Shown here one piece after another: positions 41,782 to 49,182 of a DNA stretch of 64,000 bases. Numbering within the stretch: position 1 is the first letter of the stretch; every line of letters starts with the position of its first letter. The translations under genes were made by a program, and so were the position numbers. Origin of the DNA: Anaerolineae bacterium (GTDB lineage: Bacteria > Chloroflexota > Anaerolineae > Anaerolineales > Villigracilaceae); contig JAJPIZ010000007.1 of the NCBI GenBank assembly GCA_021324435.1, positions 1 to 64,000 of the forward strand, in the 5' to 3' direction. The notes below the pieces were generated by a model that worked only from the letters and a program-made list of their open reading frames with translations, ran no database searches and had not been told where the DNA came from.

Positions 41782-42810
41782 ATGCCAATCCTTCCCTCTG
41801 CCCGCATCCTTGCTATTGAAACATCCTGCGATGAAACCGCCTGCGCGATCCTCGAAAACGGACGCGCCCTTCTTGGCTCCACGGTTGCCTCGCAAATGGA
41901 TATTCACGCGCGCTACGGCGGCGTCTTCCCGGAAGTTGCTTCGCGTCAGCACGTGCTTTCGATCATTCCCGTGGTGGAAGAGGCACTTTCAAAATCTCAT
42001 CTCACGCTCAATGACATTGATGCGATCGCGGTGACACGCGGCCCTGGCCTGGCTGGTTCGTTGGTGGTCGGCATGAACGCCGCGAAGGGGCTGGCGCTCG
42101 GCATGAGTCTTCCGTTGATCGGCGTCAATCATCTTGAGGGTCACCTCTATTCGGCGTGGGTCCATAATGCAGGCGAATCAGTTCCCGAGGAACCGCAATT
42201 TCCGCTGATGGTTTTGCTTGTATCAGGCGGACATACAGAATTGGATTTGATGACCGATCATTTGACGTATAAACGCCTCGGCTCCACCCTGGACGATGCG
42301 GCGGGTGAGGCCTTCGACAAAGTCGCGCGCCTATTGGCACTCCCGTATCCCGGCGGCCCGTCCGTTCAGCGCGCCGCGGAAGACGGCGACCCAATGCGAT
42401 TCAACTTTCCACGCGCCTGGCTGGAGGGGACGTGGGATTTTTCATTTAGCGGAATCAAGACCGCAGTCCTGCGCGAGACGAAGGCGTATGAAACGAAAGG
42501 TCGCTCATTGCCCGTTCCCGATCTGGCCGCTTCATTTCAAGCCGCGGTCGTGGACGTCTTGTTCAATAAAACGATGCGCGCCGCGCGTGAATTCAAAGCG
42601 AAGGAAATCATCGTGGCAGGAGGCGTTTCGGCCAATCGCGCCCTGCGTCAGGCGTTTCAAAATCAAAAGGAATTCAAAGTCCACATTCCTCCGCTGTGGC
42701 TGTGTACAGACAATGCGGCGATGATCGCCGCGGCGGGCTACTATCGTTTTGCGCTGGGACACACATCTCCGTTGGATATGGATGTCCAGCCAACCTGGCC
42801 ATTGCGTTGA
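41782..42810 (+). CDS. tsaD: tRNA N6-adenosine threonylcarbamoyltransferase
   Basis: A 342-residue ASKHA-fold enzyme that transfers the threonylcarbamoyl group to A37 of ANN-decoding tRNAs. Motifs: AIETSCDETA, RGPGLAGSLVVG, and HLEGHLYSAW with the metal-binding His pair. A C-terminal SANRALRQAF and TDNAAMIAAAGY follow. It begins on the base after the stop of the GT-C-like gene. The tsaC gene lies convergently just downstream, so two t6A pathway genes are neighbours. Confidence 0.95.
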   Translation: MPILPSARILAIETSCDETACAILENGRALLGSTVASQMDIHARYGGVFPEVASRQHVLSIIPVVEEALSKSHLTLNDIDAIAVTRGPGLAGSLVVGMNAAKGLALGMSLPLIGVNHLEGHLYSAWVHNAGESVPEEPQFPLMVLLVSGGHTELDLMTDHLTYKRLGSTLDDAAGEAFDKVARLLALPYPGGPSVQRAAEDGDPMRFNFPRAWLEGTWDFSFSGIKTAVLRETKAYETKGRSLPVPDLAASFQAAVVDVLFNKTMRAAREFKAKEIIVAGGVSANRALRQAFQNQKEFKVHIPPLWLCTDNAAMIAAAGYYRFALGHTSPLDMDVQPTWPLR

Positions 42811-42822
42811 CCACGAACCACA

Positions 42823-42863
42823 AACGGCGGACGATAGAGGACAGTGGTCTATCGTCCGCCGTT
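42823..42863. terminator. Strong hairpin between tsaD and tsaC
   Basis: A perfect 16-base stem (42823-42838 with 42848-42863) and 9-base loop, followed on the plus strand by CGTTT. A second hairpin ACCCAAA / TTTGGGT lies at about 42873-42892. Both suit ending of the converging tsaD and tsaC transcripts. The rest of the gap up to 43011 holds nothing recognisable. Confidence 0.8.
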
Positions 42864-43011
42864 CGTTTAAAAACCCAAACCGCGTTTTGGGTCGGCCCTG
42901 ACCCTTGCGCGGTTTGTTGAGGAGAATGCAACTGCTATTATATTCAGTGAACTAAAAGCAGTCTGAACAATACCTAAAAATTGGATGAGAGTTTTTTGGT
43001 CTTGTTCGGGG

Positions 43012-43629
43012 CTATCGGAGGGCAGACTCGATCTCTATCAAAGTAATCGGACCTTCGCGGAGAATCTCCGGTCTTCCTTTTGTGCAATCTACCAACGTGG
43101 ATGGGATACCGCCCGGCGTCTTGCCGCCATCCAGAATCAGTTCAATCCTTCTGCCGAGTTGAGAAAACACTTCCTCGGCAGTTGACGGACTTTGTTGGCC
43201 TGAGATGTTGGCGGAAGTGACAGCCATTGGTCCCGCGGCGCGGAGCAAAGCGCGTGCTGTCACGTGATCAGGCACGCGTACGCCGACGGTGTTCGTGGCG
43301 GAAACAGATTCGGGAAGAGTCGGCAACTTGGGAACGACCAGAGTCAAAGGTCCCGGCCAGAAGCGGTCGGCTAATTGTCGCGCCATGTTTGGAATGTCCG
43401 ATGCAACTTTGTCGAGGTCGAGCGCATCACCGAGTAAAACAGGTATCGCTTTTTCAACAGGGCGATCCTTCGCTGCGTAAATCGATTCAACGGCTTTGCC
43501 ATCGAAGGCCAGCGCGCCGACACCATAAACGGTGTCCGTTGGAAACGCGACCAACCCACCTGCGCGCAAGATGTCCACTGCGCGCTGGATCGAATCGGGT
43601 GAATTAGCAGAAATAATCTGTGTGTTCAT
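43012..43629 (-). CDS. tsaC: L-threonylcarbamoyladenylate synthase
   Basis: A 205-residue Sua5/YrdC/YwlC-type enzyme that makes threonylcarbamoyl-AMP from Thr, bicarbonate and ATP. Family motifs: GGLVAFPTDTVYGVGA near residue 25, the K-RP region (YAAKDRPVEKAIPVL), PGPLTLV and SANISGQQSP. It is a single-domain form without the Sua5 tail. The start overlaps prmC's stop (ATGA), giving the common prfA-prmC-tsaC order. Confidence 0.93.
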   Translation of the reverse strand: MNTQIISANSPDSIQRAVDILRAGGLVAFPTDTVYGVGALAFDGKAVESIYAAKDRPVEKAIPVLLGDALDLDKVASDIPNMARQLADRFWPGPLTLVVPKLPTLPESVSATNTVGVRVPDHVTARALLRAAGPMAVTSANISGQQSPSTAEEVFSQLGRRIELILDGGKTPGGIPSTLVDCTKGRPEILREGPITLIEIESALR

Positions 43630-44519
43630 GTTGGCAATTGAATTTCGAGCAGACGGTCGCGTCCGGTCAAATCTTGATGAAGATGCATCTCTGCTTCGCT
43701 GAATGTGTCATACGCGAGTGAGAGGATGGATGTGCCGCGAGTGGCTTCGATCTCAAGCAACATGCGTCCGCCGGGAGCAAGCCAATCGGGCGCAAGGTGA
43801 AATAATTTTCGGAAAGGATCGAGGCCATCTGGGCCGCCGTCGAGGGCGAGGGCCGGTTCGCGGCCATAGACCGGAAGGCTGTGTAATTTTTCGGTGGGAA
43901 TGTAGGGCAGGTTGGCACAGATGAGATCGAAGGCCCTCACTTCCAACCCCTCTCCGGTCAGGAGAGGGGCAACGGGATGAGGGAGGATATCGCATTCGAC
44001 GAAATCTATTTTATGTTCAAGATGATATTTCAGCGCGTTGCGGCGCGCGACCTCCAGCGCGGCGCGCGAAAGGTCAGTGGCGAGGATGTGAACATCGGGG
44101 ACATGAACCGCAATGGAAACCGCGATACAACCGGACCCTGTGCCGACATCTGCAATGGCGCGGCGTTCCGGTGAAGCCTGCAACCAGATAATCGCCTTTT
44201 CCACAAGCAATTCTGTTTCGGGGCGCGGAATCAAAACATCCGGCGTGACGATGAGGTCAAGATCGAAGAACCCCCAATGACCGAGGATGTAGGGAAGCGG
44301 AATGCCGGCCTCGAGGCGCGCAATGGATTCTTCAAGGGCGGCCAGCTGAGGGGCGGAAAGATGCGCTTCAGGATGCGCGAGAATCCATGTGCGCGGCTTG
44401 TCCAGGATATGCGCGAGCAAAACCGACGCGTCGAGTTGAGGCCAATCGCTTTTGAGGCCCGGCGCGATGGCCGTGATCAATTCGCCAAGACTCATTTCTA
44501 ATTTTGGTTGAGTGTTCAT
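43626..44519 (-). CDS. prmC: Release factor N5-glutamine methyltransferase
   Basis: A 297-residue SAM-dependent methyltransferase that methylates the GGQ glutamine of release factors. SAM motif DVGTGSGCIAVSIA is near residue 128. The substrate motif reads ANLPYIP rather than the canonical NPPY; the second Pro is kept but the first is Leu. Directly before it is an insert of about 14 residues (PHPVAPLLTGEGLEV) encoded by a palindromic repeat at 43934-43983. The gene follows prfA, with a hairpin in the gap, and overlaps tsaC. Confidence 0.9.
   Translation of the reverse strand: MNTQPKLEMSLGELITAIAPGLKSDWPQLDASVLLAHILDKPRTWILAHPEAHLSAPQLAALEESIARLEAGIPLPYILGHWGFFDLDLIVTPDVLIPRPETELLVEKAIIWLQASPERRAIADVGTGSGCIAVSIAVHVPDVHILATDLSRAALEVARRNALKYHLEHKIDFVECDILPHPVAPLLTGEGLEVRAFDLICANLPYIPTEKLHSLPVYGREPALALDGGPDGLDPFRKLFHLAPDWLAPGGRMLLEIEATRGTSILSLAYDTFSEAEMHLHQDLTGRDRLLEIQLPT
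43934..43983 (-). repeat. Palindromic repeat inserted in frame in prmC
   Basis: CCCCTCTCC (43947-43955) and GGAGAGGGG (43961-43969) form a hairpin flanked by CCCTCACTTCCAA and GGATGAGGG. The elements are of the same family as the one at 1026-1061 (CCCTCACCCCTAACCCCTCTCC). Translated residues lie between the SAM-binding core and the NLPY motif. Confidence 0.7.
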
Positions 44520-44527
44520 GCGAATAA

Positions 44528-44562
44528 AAAACGTAAAGCGCAGGCGTTGCGTTTTACGTTTT
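44528..44562 (-). terminator. Hairpin between prfA and prmC
   Basis: AAAACGTAAAGCGCA pairs with TGCGTTTTACGTTTT (one G-T pair), loop of 5 bases. On the minus strand it ends in TTTT-rich sequence, so it may act as a terminator or attenuator inside the prfA-prmC-tsaC unit. Confidence 0.6.
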
Positions 44563-44582
44563 CACTCTGTTGCGCGGACGAA

Positions 44583-45662
44583 TTATTCATCATCTTCGTC
44601 GGCGCCTGCCGCGGCCAGCCTGTCGGCTTCATCGCGCGTCGAAAGTTCTTCGATGAATTGATCAATCGCGCCATCCATCACCGCGGGCAGATTGTAACTG
44701 GAGACGCCGATGCGGTGATCCGTGACGCGGTTCTGCGGATAATTGTACGTGCGAATCTTTTCGGACCGTTCGCCGGTTCCGACTTGCGAGCGGCGGTCGG
44801 CTTCCAACTCGGCGCGGCGTTTGGCTTCTTCGATTTCATAAAGCCGGGCGCGCAAGATGCTCAGGGCGCGCAATTTGTTTTGCAATTGCGAACGTTCATC
44901 CTGGCACGTGACAATCATGCCCGTGGGTTTGTGATAGATGCGTACGGCGGTGGAGTTCTTCTGCACGTTCTGCCCGCCCGCGCCTGATGAGCGATAGACT
45001 TCGATCTCGATGTCGGAATCCGGAATGTCAATTTCCACATCGTCCACTTCGGCCAGCACGACCACGGTGGCGGTTGACGTGTGGATGCGTCCCTGCGCTT
45101 CGGTGGCGGGGACGCGTTGCACGCGGTGCACGCCCGATTCATATTTCAATTTTGAGTAGGCGCCTTTGCCGCGAATTTCAAAGATTACTTCTTTGTATCC
45201 GCCCACGCCAATGGCGTTCTCCGAAAGGATTTCCGTTTTCCAGCGCTGGCTTTCGGCATAGCGCGTGTACATACGGAACAAGTCCGCGGCGAAGATGGCG
45301 GCTTCGTCACCGCCCGCGCCGGCGCGGATTTCCACGATGACGTTCTTCTCATCGCGCGGGTCTTTCGGCACAAGCAGACCCTTGATCTCTTTTTCGAGCG
45401 CTTCGATTTTCGGACCGAGTTCCGCGACATCCGCTTGAGCCAACGCGACCAATTCCGGGTCTTCACCGGACTCGATGATGGCTCTGGCTTCCTCGAGGCT
45501 TTTCATTGCCTGACGGTATTCACGCGCCCTGGCGACGATCTGTTCCAAATCCACGCGCTCTTTGTTGATCTCGCCCGCGCGCTGATAGTTTGAACCGACC
45601 TCCAGCAATTCATGGCCGAGTTGTTCGTAGCGTTGTTCGATTCCCTTTAATTTATCGAGCAT
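44583..45662 (-). CDS. prfA: Peptide chain release factor 1
   Basis: A 359-residue class I release factor that ends translation at UAA and UAG. The catalytic motif reads GAGGQNVQKNS (GGQ), and the codon-recognition region is VQRVPATEAQGRIHTST with P-A-T for stop codon reading, as in RF1. The C-terminus is acidic (GADEDDE). It precedes prmC, its own methylase. A TATAAT on the minus strand near 45750 suggests a promoter with an 80-base leader. Confidence 0.95.
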   Translation of the reverse strand: MLDKLKGIEQRYEQLGHELLEVGSNYQRAGEINKERVDLEQIVARAREYRQAMKSLEEARAIIESGEDPELVALAQADVAELGPKIEALEKEIKGLLVPKDPRDEKNVIVEIRAGAGGDEAAIFAADLFRMYTRYAESQRWKTEILSENAIGVGGYKEVIFEIRGKGAYSKLKYESGVHRVQRVPATEAQGRIHTSTATVVVLAEVDDVEIDIPDSDIEIEVYRSSGAGGQNVQKNSTAVRIYHKPTGMIVTCQDERSQLQNKLRALSILRARLYEIEEAKRRAELEADRRSQVGTGERSEKIRTYNYPQNRVTDHRIGVSSYNLPAVMDGAIDQFIEELSTRDEADRLAAAGADEDDE

Positions 45663-45772
45663 GTTTTCTCTTTCACCACGAAGGAAACAAAGGGCACGAA
45701 GAAAAAAACTTAGTGGCCTTTGTGTCTAAGTTTCTACGGCGGCGCAATTATACCAGCGACCAAAATGCGACC

Positions 45773-45826
45773 GCGCAAAATCGAGCCGACGAATCCGCCG
45801 ACCCCGACCAGGAAGAATTTATTCAA
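45773..45826 (-). pseudogene. Possible crcB/fluC N-terminal relic
   Basis: Eighteen codons on the minus strand read LNKFFLVGVGGFVGSILR, which closely matches the start of the fluoride channel CrcB/FluC (LLVG-x-GG-x-x-G-x-x-LR). After this the match is lost, and the frame runs into the prfA promoter region. It follows directly on the stop of the small 40-residue protein gene. The match is short, so chance cannot be ruled out. Confidence 0.4.
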
Positions 45827-45827
45827 G

Positions 45828-45950
45828 TTAGAACTTTGCGAAGAGCGACAACACCACGGATAATACGATGATCAGCGAAAAAATGATCATCATAATTTGG
45901 CCCGCACTGGGACGATTCGATTTCTTGCCTTGTGTCTTGCCTTTTGCCAT
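45828..45950 (-). CDS. Small single-pass membrane protein (40 aa)
   Basis: A 40-codon gene: a basic, Lys/Gly-rich N-terminus (MAKGKTQGKKSNRPS) followed by one TM helix (MMIIFSLIIVLSVVLSLFA). The start lies 3 bases after the stop of the CheY-like gene, so it is probably co-transcribed with it and uvrC. The layout (positive N-terminus, then TM) is like small membrane anchors or SecE-like pieces. Function unknown. Confidence 0.6.
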   Translation of the reverse strand: MAKGKTQGKKSNRPSAGQIMMIIFSLIIVLSVVLSLFAKF

Positions 45951-45953
45951 TTT

Positions 45954-46340
45954 TTACAACAAACCTTTCTGATGTTTCTGGAAGGCCGCGTTCAGCGCCT
46001 TCTCCAATTCTTCGATCGTGACCGGCTTCGAGATATAACCGTCCGCGCCGAGCGCCATGGCTTTATCCACGGTCACTTCCGCGGCCTCGGTGGAAAGCAT
46101 AATGACCGGCAGGGTCTTCCACTCCGCGCGGCGGCGCAGGAATTCCAGCATATCCAGCCCGCTGACTTCGGGCATGTTGATATCGAGGAGCATCAAGTCC
46201 GGCTGGCCGCCGGCCAGCAACGCCTGAGCCGCGGAGCGCGCGTTCAAATGACCGGTCACGTCGCAGTCGAGCAGTTTCAACATCAACTGCACGGCATGGA
46301 TCATTTCTTCATCATCATCTACAACCCAGATTTTTTTCAT
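45954..46340 (-). CDS. CheY-like single-domain response regulator
   Basis: A 128-residue receiver: VVDDDEE with the acidic pocket, phospho-acceptor Asp in LMLLDINMPEVSG near residue 53, Thr/Ser in MLSTE, and Lys in YISKPV. There is no output domain, so it would act by protein contacts. The start overlaps the stop of uvrC (ATGA) and the small membrane protein follows; no kinase is nearby. Confidence 0.9.
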   Translation of the reverse strand: MKKIWVVDDDEEMIHAVQLMLKLLDCDVTGHLNARSAAQALLAGGQPDLMLLDINMPEVSGLDMLEFLRRRAEWKTLPVIMLSTEAAEVTVDKAMALGADGYISKPVTIEELEKALNAAFQKHQKGLL

Positions 46341-48205
46341 TCCAAATGCGCCTTGATGGATTGAGCCGCGTTCTCCGGCACGACCGCTTTGAGCTCCTCG
46401 ATGCTCGCTTCTCTAATCTTATCAATCGAACCGAAATGTAACAAGAGGGCTTTGCGGCGCGTCGGGCCGATGCCGGGGATGGAATCCAACTGCGAAGCCA
46501 GTCCCAGTTTCGAGCGTTTCTTGCGATGCGCGGTGATGCCATAGCGATGCGCCTCATCACGGATGCGTTGCACAAGATACAGTCCCTGCGAATGACGCGG
46601 CAACATCAGTGAGTCAGATTTGTTCGGGAAGAAAATTTCCTCCTGTTGCTTTGCGAGGCCGACGATGGGGACTTTGCCGAACAATTCGAATTTTTCAAGG
46701 ACGCTCACCGCGCGTCCGAGTTGACCCTTGCCGCCGTCAATGATGATCAGATCGGGCAGGAAGGAAAACGACGCGTCTGGCTTGGACCCGGGAGCGGATT
46801 CCGCTTGCTGGCTTCCCTGCCATCTGCGGAATCGCCGCGTCAACATTTCTTCCATCGAGGCGAAGTCATCCGGCGCGCCGACCACGCTCTCGATGTTGAA
46901 CTTGCGATACAAACTTTTCGCAGGCACGCCCTGCTCGAACACCACCATCGCGCCGACGATGGCCGTGCCTTGTGTGTTCGAGATGTCATAGCATTCGATG
47001 CGATTCGGCGGCGCGGGCAGTTGCAACGCAGACTGTAACTCGGCCAGCGCCTGCTCCTGCTTGTGCGAATCGGCCTGCCATTGCGCGCGTAAAGCCTGCA
47101 AAGTTTCCGCGGCGTTCTCCGAAGCCATTTGCACCAACTCGTGCGGCTGTCCTTCTTTCGGCACGAAGAATTCCACTTTCTCGCCGCCGCGTTTGGTTCT
47201 CATCCACTGGCTGATGATCTTGGCTTCTTCGATCTCGATTTCCTGCGGCAACATGACCTGCTGGGGAATGGTTGCGGCTTCGGTGTAGAACTGTTTGACG
47301 AATTGCGCCATCACTTCTGTGTCAGCGGTGTCTTCGGTGCCTTCAAGGATAAAGTATTCGCGTCCGATCAATTTGCCGCCGCGGATGAAGAAGATTTGCA
47401 CGCAGGCCTCGCCGTCCGAGCGGGCCATGGCGAGGACATCAGAATCTTTGTAGTCGGTAGCAAAAACAACTTTCTGTCTTTCAATGACGGATTGTATCGC
47501 TTTGAGTTGATCGCGCAACGCGCCGGCCCGTTCAAAGCGCATCTCGTCCGACGCTTTCTGCATTTCATTTTGCAAACGCGTCATGATCTCTTCGCTGTGT
47601 CCGCTGAGGAAAGCCATCAGATCGGAAATCATTTGACGGTATCCGGCCTGGTTGATGGCTCCAATGCATGGCGCGGCGCACAGTTTGATGTCAAAGTAAA
47701 GACACGCTCGTTTATCCTGGCCGGTGATGTCGCGGTCGCAGGTCAAATAGGGGAAGATTCGGCGAAGCACATCCAGAGTCTGATACACGGCCCAGGCCGA
47801 GGTGTACGGACCGAAATAGCGCGAGCCATCCTCGACCATCTGCCGTGTCACGGTGACTTTGGGAAAGGGGTCGGCCCAATGGATTTTGATGTAGGGATAG
47901 CGCTTGTCGTCTTTGAGGCGGATGTTGTACTTCGGGCGATGCTTCTTGATGAGGTTCATCTCGAGGATCAGCGCTTCGAGTTCTGACCCGACCACGATCC
48001 ATTCGATATCTGCGATCTCGCGTACGAGGCGTCGCGTTTTGGCGTCATGACCCGCATCCGCGTGGAAATACGACCGCACGCGGTTCTTGAGATTGATGGC
48101 CTTGCCCACGTAAACAATCGTGCCTTCTGTGTTGCGGTAAATATAACAACCGGGCTTGGTTGGGAGCGTGGCAAGAATACCTTTGATGTGTTCGGCAATT
48201 TCCAT
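46337..48205 (-). CDS. uvrC: Excinuclease ABC subunit C
   Basis: A 622-residue nucleotide excision repair endonuclease. The GIY-YIG domain is at the N-terminus (KPGCYIYRNTEGTIVYVGKA), a UvrB-binding UVR region in the middle, the RNase H-like second nuclease (ECYDISNTQGT, LIIDGGKGQL) and a C-terminal helix-hairpin-helix (DSIPGIGPTRRKALL). ATG at 48205 is chosen because the GIY-YIG spacing and a -10 box 8 bases upstream support it. The stop overlaps the receiver gene. Confidence 0.94.
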   Translation of the reverse strand: MEIAEHIKGILATLPTKPGCYIYRNTEGTIVYVGKAINLKNRVRSYFHADAGHDAKTRRLVREIADIEWIVVGSELEALILEMNLIKKHRPKYNIRLKDDKRYPYIKIHWADPFPKVTVTRQMVEDGSRYFGPYTSAWAVYQTLDVLRRIFPYLTCDRDITGQDKRACLYFDIKLCAAPCIGAINQAGYRQMISDLMAFLSGHSEEIMTRLQNEMQKASDEMRFERAGALRDQLKAIQSVIERQKVVFATDYKDSDVLAMARSDGEACVQIFFIRGGKLIGREYFILEGTEDTADTEVMAQFVKQFYTEAATIPQQVMLPQEIEIEEAKIISQWMRTKRGGEKVEFFVPKEGQPHELVQMASENAAETLQALRAQWQADSHKQEQALAELQSALQLPAPPNRIECYDISNTQGTAIVGAMVVFEQGVPAKSLYRKFNIESVVGAPDDFASMEEMLTRRFRRWQGSQQAESAPGSKPDASFSFLPDLIIIDGGKGQLGRAVSVLEKFELFGKVPIVGLAKQQEEIFFPNKSDSLMLPRHSQGLYLVQRIRDEAHRYGITAHRKKRSKLGLASQLDSIPGIGPTRRKALLLHFGSIDKIREASIEELKAVVPENAAQSIKAHLE

Positions 48206-48213
48206 TGCAGGCA

Positions 48214-48219
48214 ATTTTA
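48214..48219 (-). promoter_or_regulatory. -10 box for near-leaderless uvrC
   Basis: TAAAAT on the minus strand ends 8 bases before the uvrC ATG at 48205; no ribosome binding site lies between. Confidence 0.4.
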
Positions 48220-48310
48220 CTCGTATCTATAATCGGCTATAAGTGTTTTGGGTTATTGTAATAGATTGCATTTTATGTTATAAGATACAATATTCAAAAG
48301 GAGGTCTCGT

Positions 48311-48625
48311 ATGAATTGGAAGGATTTTCTAAGTTTCCGTAAAATGATTACGCCGTTAATCATCCAAGTGTTGTTTTGGATTGGCGTGGTCGTAAGTATC
48401 ATCTGGGGACTCATTGTAATGTTCGGAGGATTGGCGTCCGGCATTGGCCTTAGCCAATACGGCGGCAATGGCGTGGGCGCTATATTGGGCAGTCTGTGTG
48501 CGGGCCCGATCGTCATCGTATTAGGCATATTGTTCTCGAGAATTTATGCCGAACTGCTCATCTTGTTCTTCCGCATGAATGACAACTTGAATGACATCAA
48601 GGACGAACTGCAAAAGCCGAAATAA
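48311..48625 (+). CDS. DUF4282 membrane protein
   Basis: A 104-residue protein: WKDFLSFRKMITPLIIQVLFWIGVV opens the family, with a second membrane helix at about residues 60-80 and an LFFRMNDNLNDIKDEL tail, all typical of DUF4282. A strong AAGGAGG lies 6 bases before the ATG. It is a single gene between divergent uvrC and pncC, ended by a clear terminator. Function unknown. Confidence 0.85.
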   Translation: MNWKDFLSFRKMITPLIIQVLFWIGVVVSIIWGLIVMFGGLASGIGLSQYGGNGVGAILGSLCAGPIVIVLGILFSRIYAELLILFFRMNDNLNDIKDELQKPK

Positions 48626-48655
48626 TCTCACCTATAAATATAACATTATCTGCCA

Positions 48656-48683
48656 AAAACCTCCCGCATTTGCGGGAGGTTTT
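48656..48683 (+). terminator. Intrinsic terminator after the DUF4282 gene
   Basis: AAAACCTCCCGCA / TGCGGGAGGTTTT with a 2-base centre, followed by TTTT; the pncC -10 box starts 4 bases later. Confidence 0.88.
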
Positions 48684-48686
48684 GCT

Positions 48687-48692
48687 TATAAT
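48687..48692 (+). promoter_or_regulatory. -10 box for leaderless pncC
   Basis: TATAAT ends 7 bases before the ATG at 48700. An earlier in-frame ATG at 48691 overlaps the box, so 48700 is the better start. Confidence 0.5.
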
Positions 48693-48699
48693 GCTGGGC

Positions 48700-49182
48700 A
48701 TGACAAAATTGGAAAATATGATTGGTGATCTGCTTCGCGCGCGGGGATTGAAACTGGCGACCGCCGAATCGTGCACCGGCGGATTGATTGCCAATCGCAT
48801 CACCGACGTGCCCGGCTCATCGGATTATTTTCTCGGCGGCGTGACGGCCTACGCGTACGAAGCAAAAGTTGCATTGCTTGGTGTCTCATGGGAAACCCTC
48901 AAAGCGCATGGCGCGGTCAGCCGCGAAACGGTGTTGGAGATGGCGCGCGGCGTGCGCAAGGCCCTGAGCGCGGACGTGGCAATCTCGGTCAGCGGCATCG
49001 CCGGACCCGGAGGCGGCTTGCCCAACAAACCGGTTGGCACCACCTGGTTCGGGCTTTCCGCGCCAGATGGGGAGTGGGCGTATCTCCGTCAATTCGATGG
49101 CGACCGCATTCAGAATAAATCCTTCGCCGCGGACACTGCGTTACAAATTCTCATTGATTATTTGGATGGAAACCTAAAATGA
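48700..49182 (+). CDS. pncC: Nicotinamide-nucleotide amidase (CinA C-terminal domain)
   Basis: A 160-residue stand-alone CinA_C domain: TAESCTGGLIANRITDVPGSS near residue 24 and SGIAGPGGG near residue 105, including the catalytic Ser. It deamidates NMN to NaMN in pyridine nucleotide recycling. The N-terminal MoCF part of full-length CinA is absent. The stop overlaps the start of the nucleosidase gene (ATGA), so they are co-translated. Confidence 0.9.
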   Translation: MTKLENMIGDLLRARGLKLATAESCTGGLIANRITDVPGSSDYFLGGVTAYAYEAKVALLGVSWETLKAHGAVSRETVLEMARGVRKALSADVAISVSGIAGPGGGLPNKPVGTTWFGLSAPDGEWAYLRQFDGDRIQNKSFAADTALQILIDYLDGNLK

